DNA of 9,498 nucleotides from Salinibacterium sp. GTDB lineage: Bacteria > Actinomycetota > Actinomycetes > Actinomycetales > Microbacteriaceae. Positions within the stretch are counted from its first letter, which is position 1. Every line of letters starts with the position of its first letter. A program made the position numbers and the translations under genes. The stretch covers positions 1-9,498 of the forward strand of contig SCSV01000355.1 in the NCBI GenBank assembly GCA_004297555.1. Reading direction: 5' to 3'. The notes under the pieces are model-generated. The model did no database searches, was not told where the DNA came from, and saw only the letters and a list, made by a program, of their open reading frames with translations. Below, piece by piece: positions 1-4,825 of this stretch.

Positions 1-1
1 C

Positions 2-1234
2 AACGACCCCGCGATGGTCGCGCAATTGATCAGCCAACTCCAGAACGCCCTGCAGAACAGTGGCGACGGAGTGAATTGGGGTCTCGCGCTCGAGCAAGCC
101 CGGGCCATCGCCAGCCATGGCACCGTGGTCACACTGCCCGCCGAGCGGGAGGAAATCGAGCAGGCCTTCCACGTGGCATCCCTCTGGCTCGATGAAGTCA
201 CCTCGATTTCTGAGTTGACCGTGGTTCCGCGACTGATGAGCCGCCAGGAATGGGTCACTGCGACGATGCCGGTGTGGACCCAATTCGCCGAGCCGGTCGC
301 AACCTCCATCGCGAACGCGCTGACCGACATGCTCAAACAGAATGCCCCCGAAGAAATGGACGACATGATCGAGGGCGCGAGCCAGCTCATGCGCAATGTC
401 GGCGGCACCCTCTTCGCGATGCAACTCGGGCACGTCGTCGGCCAGCTCTCGAGCGAAGTAGTCTCCGGTGGCGACATCGGGATCCCCCTGCTCGATGTTG
501 TGGATGGCGTGGGCCCGCAAGCGGCGATCATCCCGCAGAATGCGCTCGCCTTCGGGGCCGGTCTGGACATTCCCAGCGACCAGGTGCAGATCTACCTCGC
601 CGTGCGCGAACTCGCCCATGCCCGGCTATTCCGGCACGCGAAGTGGCTGCGACTGCAACTGCTCACCTCGATCACCGAGTTCGCCAAAGGCATCCGCATC
701 GACACCGTTCGACTCGAAGAACTCGCGAGCGATTTCGACCCCAGCAACCCCGAGGAGTTGCGCGAGGCGATGAGTAACGGCGCGCTCATTCCGCCGAAGA
801 GCGAAGAGCAACTTGCCGCGCTCAGCCGGCTCGAGACCACCCTCGCTCTCGTCGAAGGCTGGGTGGATGTCGTGACAGCGCAAGCAACGAATCGCCTGCC
901 CTCAAGTGACGCGATCGCCGAGACAGTCCGCCGGAGGCGGGCATCCAGCGGTCCTGCAGAGTCCGCGTTCGCGACTCTCGTCGGCCTGGAGTTGCGGCCG
1001 CGACGACTGCGCGAAGCGGCACAGATGTGGCAGCAAATCACGGATGCCGTTGGCAACGACGCGCGCGACGCGCTCTGGTCGCACCCCGACCTCACGCCGA
1101 CGGGTGAGGACATCGACGACCCGACCGCGCTCATCGCGCGGATCTCCGGAGGAGAGCAGGGCGAAGACGAGGTCGACCGTGCCATTGAAGACCTGCTCGG
1201 TGACGACACGAGCGATCGCCCACACGAAGAGTAG
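2..1234 (+). CDS. Zincin-like metallopeptidase, DUF2342/Zincin_2 family (5' end cut by window)
   Basis: This is a putative zinc metallopeptidase of the actinobacterial DUF2342 (Zincin_2) family; substrate and cellular role are not established. The frame is open from base 2 through four codons (N-D-P-A) before the first visible ATG at 14. Family members usually carry a further N-terminal stretch, so the real start lies left of the window and the ATG at 14 is probably internal. Counting from that Met, the hallmark is the R198-E-L-A-H202 helix followed by RLF and WLR, then an E281-G-W motif that may supply a third metal ligand, an LRPRRLREA segment near 327-335, and the HPDLTPT...DIDDP segment near 357-370. 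The C-terminus (about 378-406) is acidic and low in complexity. No signal peptide or membrane segment is visible. The catalytic helix reads RExxH rather than HExxH, so activity is uncertain. The next gene follows 51 bases later on the same strand. Family assignment is firm; enzymatic function is inferred. Confidence 0.85.
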   Translation, partial: NDPAMVAQLISQLQNALQNSGDGVNWGLALEQARAIASHGTVVTLPAEREEIEQAFHVASLWLDEVTSISELTVVPRLMSRQEWVTATMPVWTQFAEPVATSIANALTDMLKQNAPEEMDDMIEGASQLMRNVGGTLFAMQLGHVVGQLSSEVVSGGDIGIPLLDVVDGVGPQAAIIPQNALAFGAGLDIPSDQVQIYLAVRELAHARLFRHAKWLRLQLLTSITEFAKGIRIDTVRLEELASDFDPSNPEELREAMSNGALIPPKSEEQLAALSRLETTLALVEGWVDVVTAQATNRLPSSDAIAETVRRRRASSGPAESAFATLVGLELRPRRLREAAQMWQQITDAVGNDARDALWSHPDLTPTGEDIDDPTALIARISGGEQGEDEVDRAIEDLLGDDTSDRPHEE

Positions 1235-1252
1235 GCCTGTGGACTGACCACT

Positions 1253-1266
1253 CGGCGAAATCGCCG
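1253..1266. repeat. Short GC-rich inverted repeat between the two + strand genes
   Basis: A 6-base arm CGGCGA, two bases AA, and the reverse-complement arm TCGCCG lie 18 bases after the metallopeptidase stop and 19 bases before the next start. No T-tract follows, so it is a poor intrinsic terminator. It could be a small operator, a weak attenuating hairpin or chance in GC-rich DNA. Confidence 0.25.
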
Positions 1267-1285
1267 ACAGCACCACAATGTCGGG

Positions 1286-2155
1286 ATGATCCTCAAGCTC
1301 GACCCCCGTTACCCACTCGTGTGGCGCGATCCCTCCAGCGCCCAACTCGGCATCGACCCTCCCCTGGTGCGACTCGATGCGGTGACCCAGACCCAGTCGC
1401 TGATGCTCGCCGCACTCACGGTGGGCGTGACCGAACCAGGACTGCGGATGATCGCGAGGGGTCGCCCGGCCGAACGCGCAGCGCTGCTCAAGCGCATCGC
1501 TCCGGCGCTGCTCGCGCCGCAGCCGCCCGTCGCGCCGGTCGCCCTGGCCGGCTCGGGCCCGCTGATTGACCACATCGCGAATTCGCTCGCACACAACGGG
1601 GTACTTGTGCGCAGTGCCGCTTCCGACAGCAATCTCGCCGACAGTCACCCTGACCTCGCGATTCTTGTACACCCTTTCGTGGTGCCGCCCGAGCTGCACG
1701 GATTCTGGTTGCGGCGCGACGTGCCACATCTCCCCGTCGTCATCAGCGACCGCTGCGCCGTTGTCGGTCCGGTGATCGAGCCCGGCGTCGGCCCGTGTCT
1801 GCGGTGCATTGAGTTGCATCGACGCGACGCCGACGAGGCCTGGCCGGCGATCGCAACCCAGTTGCTCGGGCGCATGCCGATTTCTTCCCCCGCCCTCACG
1901 CTCGAGGTGAGCGCGCTCGCCAGCCGCGTGGCGCTCGGGCGACTTCGCGAGGGGGCGCAGGCGGCGACTTCCGTGCGCATCGACGCGGCAACCGGTGATC
2001 GTGAGTACCACGAGTGGACCCACCACCCGGACTGCGGATGCCGCGACATTGCCCTCGTCGTCGGTACGCGGTCGCCCGCGGCCCGAGCGACTAGGCCAGG
2101 TCGGCGAGGAATCGGCTGGGTTGCCGCGCGGGGCCGTGACCGGGGGCGGCGCTAG
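1286..2155 (+). CDS. ThiF/TOMM cyclodehydratase-like zinc protein (orphan, 289 aa)
   Basis: This resembles the E1/ThiF-like 'bacteriocin biosynthesis cyclodehydratase' domain that, in azole-forming (TOMM) systems, binds the leader peptide and presents the substrate to a YcaO enzyme. Visible marks are an opening RLPLVWR-like segment (residues 5-14), a short glycine motif AGSGP (88-92) at the start of a Rossmann-like region, a VPHLPVVIS stretch (146-154), the GPCLRC motif with Cys171 and Cys174, and HPDCGC with Cys250 and Cys252. The four cysteines form a probable structural zinc tetrad. No YcaO, precursor peptide or transporter lies in the window, and a homologue (Rv3196) sits beside the same metallopeptidase in mycobacteria, so a housekeeping role seems more likely than bacteriocin synthesis. 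The ATG at 1286 fits the family N-terminus; no convincing Shine-Dalgarno is seen, and the nearest in-frame upstream stop is that of the preceding gene. The last 21 residues overlap uvrD2 in antisense and are Arg-rich. Confidence 0.75.
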   Translation: MILKLDPRYPLVWRDPSSAQLGIDPPLVRLDAVTQTQSLMLAALTVGVTEPGLRMIARGRPAERAALLKRIAPALLAPQPPVAPVALAGSGPLIDHIANSLAHNGVLVRSAASDSNLADSHPDLAILVHPFVVPPELHGFWLRRDVPHLPVVISDRCAVVGPVIEPGVGPCLRCIELHRRDADEAWPAIATQLLGRMPISSPALTLEVSALASRVALGRLREGAQAATSVRIDAATGDREYHEWTHHPDCGCRDIALVVGTRSPAARATRPGRRGIGWVAARGRDRGRR

Positions 2156-3770
2156 CGGCCCAGGAGAGCGCGAGCGAGCGTCTCGCGCGCGTCGCGCCGA
2201 CGTAGAGCAAGCGACGTTCTTCTTCTTGCGCTGCCTCAGTTCTCGCGTAGCTGATCGGCACGAGGCCATCGGCGAGTCCGACGAGATAGACGGAATCCCA
2301 TTCGAGCCCCTTGGCCGAATGCAGAGTAGCCAGCGTGACGGCCGAAACGGTGGGCTCGTGCTGGCTCGCCTGTCGCTCGAATAGCTCGTCGACGAATTGC
2401 CGCAGGCTCGTGCCCTGCGGAGCTTCCTCGGCGAGGGTCATGAGCGTATTGAGCGACTCCCAACGATCCCGCACCGCTCCGCGCAACTCCGGCGGGTCTT
2501 GCGACCAGCCGATGGAGCGAAGCACATCGCTCACACTCTTGAAGAGCGGTTCAGCCGCTGTGGTGATCGAGGCGCCGCGCAGCAACATGAGTGCCTCTTT
2601 GACCTCGCGCTGCTCAAAGAAGCGCGTCGCCCCGCGCACGACGAACGGCACGCCCGCGTCGCTGAGCGCCGTCTCGAGCGGCTGCGACTGGGCGTTAATG
2701 CGGTACAGAACGGCGATCGATTCGGGCTTCGCCCCAGCACCCAACTGCGCGGCAATTGCGTTCGCGACCGACCTCGCCTCGGCGCCATCGCTGTTGTGCG
2801 CGGTCACCTTCGGTGCCAGCCCTTTGGCACTAGTGGCCGCGTGAAGGCTGAGGGCACCTGGCCGGCCGCGCATGAGCCGATTCGCAGACTCGACAATGGC
2901 CGGCGTGGAGCGATAGTTCTGCTCCAAGCGGGCGACGACCGTGTTGTCGAACTCGGCGGGGAAGCCCAGGAGGTATTCCGCGCTCGCCCCGGCGAAGGTG
3001 TAGATGGTCTGGCTCACGTCGCCGACGACGCACACGTCGTTGCGGTCGCCAAGCCACAGCCGCAACAAATCGTGCTGAAGCGGCGAGACATCCTGGTATT
3101 CGTCCACGACGAAGAAGCGGTACTGCTCTCGTACTTGTTGGGCCACCCGCGGTTCGGCCTCGATCATTCCCGCCGCGGCGAGCAGCACGTCTTCGAAATC
3201 GATCTGGCGGCGCTCGTCCTTGAGCGATTCATAGGCGCGCTGCAGGTCCACCATTCGCTCGAGAGTGAGCGCGGGCGGCATGGGGCGGGCCCGGGCAACA
3301 TACTCGTCGAGGCCGAGGCGAGAGGTCTTGCGCCATTCGATTTCGGCAGCGGCATCCCGAAGCGTCGCCGTGTCGACCTTGAGCTTGATGGTGTCGGCCG
3401 CGTGGGCGAGCAACCGCGCTTTGCTGTCGAGTAGACGCGGCATCGAGCCGCCGACGACCTGGGGCCAGAAGAAATTCAGTTGGGAGAGAGCGGATGCGTG
3501 GAAGGTGCGCGCCGAGACCCCGCCCGCGCCGAGCGCCCGCAGCCTGCCGCGCAGCTCACCCGCAGCCCGGTTGGTGAACGTGAGCGCCATCACGCGGCCG
3601 GGCGGGTAGACGCCGGTGGCCACTCCATAGGCGATGCGATGGGTGATCGCGCGAGTCTTTCCCGTGCCAGCACCAGCGAGCAAGCAGACCGGTCCGAGCA
3701 GCGCCTCGGCAGCAACGCGCTGCTGTTCATCGAGGTCCGCGAGGAGTGACTCGGCGCTGGTCTGCGGCAT
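2091..3770 (-). CDS. uvrD2: UvrD2-type SF1A DNA helicase, short form without HRDC (559 aa)
   Basis: An ATP-dependent 3'-5' DNA translocase/helicase of the UvrD/PcrA/Rep superfamily, acting in the cytoplasm in genome maintenance. From the ATG at 3770 the SF1 motifs appear in order: Q-motif (LDEQQR, about 13-18), Walker A GAGTGKT 33-39, Walker B DEYQD 223-227, motif III VGDVSQTIYTFAGA 249-262, LEQNYRST 282-289, motif V TLHSAKGLEWD 482-492 and motif VI LYVGATRAR 522-530. The QTIYTFAGA form of motif III is typical of UvrD2 rather than PcrA (QSIYxWRGA). Mycobacterial UvrD2 is about 700 residues with a C-terminal HRDC domain and tetracysteine motif; this one stops at PSRFLADLA just after the motor core. 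The TTG at 3806 would add 12 residues, but the ATG at 3770 has an AGGG eight bases upstream and fits the family start better. It is divergent from the phosphotransferase-fold gene and converges on the cyclodehydratase-like gene with a 65-base overlap. Confidence 0.9.
   Translation of the reverse strand: MPQTSAESLLADLDEQQRVAAEALLGPVCLLAGAGTGKTRAITHRIAYGVATGVYPPGRVMALTFTNRAAGELRGRLRALGAGGVSARTFHASALSQLNFFWPQVVGGSMPRLLDSKARLLAHAADTIKLKVDTATLRDAAAEIEWRKTSRLGLDEYVARARPMPPALTLERMVDLQRAYESLKDERRQIDFEDVLLAAAGMIEAEPRVAQQVREQYRFFVVDEYQDVSPLQHDLLRLWLGDRNDVCVVGDVSQTIYTFAGASAEYLLGFPAEFDNTVVARLEQNYRSTPAIVESANRLMRGRPGALSLHAATSAKGLAPKVTAHNSDGAEARSVANAIAAQLGAGAKPESIAVLYRINAQSQPLETALSDAGVPFVVRGATRFFEQREVKEALMLLRGASITTAAEPLFKSVSDVLRSIGWSQDPPELRGAVRDRWESLNTLMTLAEEAPQGTSLRQFVDELFERQASQHEPTVSAVTLATLHSAKGLEWDSVYLVGLADGLVPISYARTEAAQEEERRLLYVGATRARRSLALSWAASAAPGHGPARQPSRFLADLA
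2168..2188 (+). terminator. Possible hairpin after the cyclodehydratase-like gene
   Basis: Arms GCGCGAG (2168-2174) and CTCGCGC (2182-2188) enclose a 7-base loop, starting 13 bases after the + strand stop at 2155. It lies inside the 3' coding end of uvrD2 and is not followed by a T-tract, so it may slow or end + strand transcription or may simply reflect GC-rich Arg/Ala codons around the UvrD2 motif VI region. Weak call. Confidence 0.2.
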
Positions 3771-3778
3771 GGTGGTGA

Positions 3779-3782
3779 CCCT
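3779..3782 (-). promoter_or_regulatory. Shine-Dalgarno AGGG of uvrD2
   Basis: On the - strand AGGG precedes the ATG at 3770 by eight bases, a normal spacing. This supports the ATG start over the TTG twelve codons upstream (3806). Confidence 0.5.
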
Positions 3783-3825
3783 GGAGAAGTGCGTGGCGTG
3801 CGCCAACTGCGTGGCGAGACCGACC

Positions 3826-3831
3826 TACCCT
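3826..3831 (+). promoter_or_regulatory. Candidate -10 element TACCCT for a leaderless transcript
   Basis: TACCCT matches the actinobacterial TANNNT -10 pattern and ends seven bases before the A of the ATG at 3839, so transcription could begin at or next to the start codon. Leaderless mRNAs are common in actinobacteria, and no good Shine-Dalgarno precedes this gene. No clear -35 is seen 17-18 bases upstream. Inference only. Confidence 0.3.
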
Positions 3832-3838
3832 GGTGGTT

Positions 3839-4825
3839 ATGGCCCGATCCCACCTCACTCTAGCCGCGCTCGCGACCTCGGCCGTAGCCGAGCTCGACGT
3901 CGCGGCGGCAGCGAGTTTCGGCTCGGGTTCGATCGGCGGCCACGACGGCGCGAGCGATTTCGATTCGGCCCTCATAACCGGGCGGGACGGTCGGCACTGG
4001 ATCATTCGAGTGCCCCGCAATCCACAAGCCGAGGCGGCCCAGTCTGCTGACCTCGTAGCCCTGCGCACGTTCAGCGCGGGGGTGCGCAAGCGGCTGCCCT
4101 TCGCCGTCTCGACATTCGCGGGCCAGACCCCGATCTACGGCACTCGCGCAATCGTGTACGAGTTCGTGTACGGCGGCAAAGCGCCGCTCGGCGCCTTTAC
4201 TCCCGGGCCCGAGGGCCTCGCGACATCCGCCGGTCGCGCGATCGCCGCCATCCACGCTCTCCCGACGAGCGTCATCACCGACACCGGTCTCCCGTCGTTC
4301 CCTGCTGCCGCCTCCCTTCGCTCCGCGGTGACGATCATGCACCGCGCAGCAGCGACGGGACTCGTTCCCAGCGCGCTTCTCGGCCACTGGGAGCGTATTG
4401 CGGAAGACGCCGCGCTGTGGCAGTTCCAGCCGACCGTGATCAACGGCGCCCTGGATGCGGATTCGTTGCTCTTCGCCGAGGGTGCGGTCACGGGCATCCT
4501 CGGGTGGCAGGACCTGCGGGTCGCCGATCCCGCCCGCGATCTGCAGTGGATTCTCGGCAGTCGCAACGACGCCGTCATCGCGAGCACCTTCGACGCCTAC
4601 GAACGAGCGCGTGGCACGGTGGACGGCGCGATTCGTCAGCGTGCTGCCCTGTACTCCGAACTCGAAGTCGCCAAGTGGCTGCTGCACGGCACGGAGGCGC
4701 GCAGCACCGAGATTGTCGACGACGCGGTGCTCATGCTCGAGACCCTCACCGACAGCATCGCGAACCAACCGACCTCAAACCAAACCGCGGATATCGAAAC
4801 GCTCGCGAAAGCGGCCTACCGGTAG
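3839..4825 (+). CDS. Phosphotransferase (APH/macrolide kinase fold) family protein, probably catalytically inactive (328 aa)
   Basis: This has the overall layout of the APH/macrolide 2'-phosphotransferase/choline-kinase superfamily: an N-lobe with the WIIRVPR strand (about 54-60), a hinge-like IVYEFV (about 105-110), a helical insert, then the two catalytic segments and a DPARDL motif (about 230-235) conserved in the fold. The catalytic loop that normally reads HGDxxxxN reads N202-G-A204-L-D-A-D-S209, so the His, the catalytic Asp and the metal-binding Asn are all replaced. The Mg-binding IDW segment reads L221-G222-W223, losing its Asp. It therefore looks like a pseudokinase and should not be read as an antibiotic-resistance enzyme. 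The ATG at 3839 is preferred; an in-frame GTG at 3833 would add two residues. It is divergent from uvrD2 and convergent with adnB, sharing 10 bases with it. Possible roles, such as binding a nucleotide or small ligand, are unknown. Confidence 0.75.
   Translation: MARSHLTLAALATSAVAELDVAAAASFGSGSIGGHDGASDFDSALITGRDGRHWIIRVPRNPQAEAAQSADLVALRTFSAGVRKRLPFAVSTFAGQTPIYGTRAIVYEFVYGGKAPLGAFTPGPEGLATSAGRAIAAIHALPTSVITDTGLPSFPAAASLRSAVTIMHRAAATGLVPSALLGHWERIAEDAALWQFQPTVINGALDADSLLFAEGAVTGILGWQDLRVADPARDLQWILGSRNDAVIASTFDAYERARGTVDGAIRQRAALYSELEVAKWLLHGTEARSTEIVDDAVLMLETLTDSIANQPTSNQTADIETLAKAAYR
4816..4825. other. Palindromic shared stop region of two convergent genes
   Basis: The ten bases CTACCGGTAG are a perfect palindrome. 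Read on the + strand they end the phosphotransferase-fold gene with TAC CGG TAG; read on the - strand they end adnB with the identical TAC CGG TAG. Both proteins end Tyr-Arg. No intergenic space is left for a terminator at this junction. Confidence 0.9.

Larger units (their letters stand above)
3771..3838. promoter_or_regulatory. Divergent promoter region between uvrD2 and the phosphotransferase-fold gene
   Basis: Only 68 bases separate the two chosen start codons, so both promoters must lie here or within the coding ends. The region holds a direct repeat GCGTGGCG at 3791-3798 and 3809-3816, and a dyad TGGCG-TG-CGCCA at 3794-3805 overlapping the first copy; these could be an operator. A further direct repeat ACCCTGG occurs at 3778-3784 and 3827-3833. 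No GAAC-N4-GTTC type LexA box is visible. No convincing -35 element was found for either direction. Confidence 0.45.

Noticed and set aside
1286..2155. Azole/bacteriocin (TOMM) biosynthetic cluster
   Set aside because: Only the ThiF/cyclodehydratase-like component is present; no YcaO, dehydrogenase, precursor peptide or transporter is visible in the window.
902..2269. 455-residue - strand open frame opposite the metallopeptidase and cyclodehydratase-like genes
   Set aside because: It crosses two well-supported + strand genes and has no family-like sequence; typical high-GC antisense frame.
2397..3434. 345-residue + strand open frame opposite uvrD2
   Set aside because: Antisense to clear helicase motifs and itself without any conserved domain signature.
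3771..3806. TTG start at 3806 for uvrD2 adding 12 residues
   Set aside because: The ATG at 3770 has a properly spaced AGGG and a start that fits the family; the extra residues do not resemble UvrD2.
3771..3838. LexA/SOS box upstream of uvrD2
   Set aside because: No GAAC-N4-GTTC-like dyad is present in the interval.
3860..4768. 302-residue - strand open frame opposite the phosphotransferase-fold gene
   Set aside because: Antisense shadow with biased composition; the + strand frame carries the recognisable fold motifs.
3839..4825. Functional macrolide or aminoglycoside resistance phosphotransferase
   Set aside because: The catalytic Asp, the Asn and the magnesium-binding Asp are all replaced, and the gene sits in conserved chromosomal context rather than on a mobile element.
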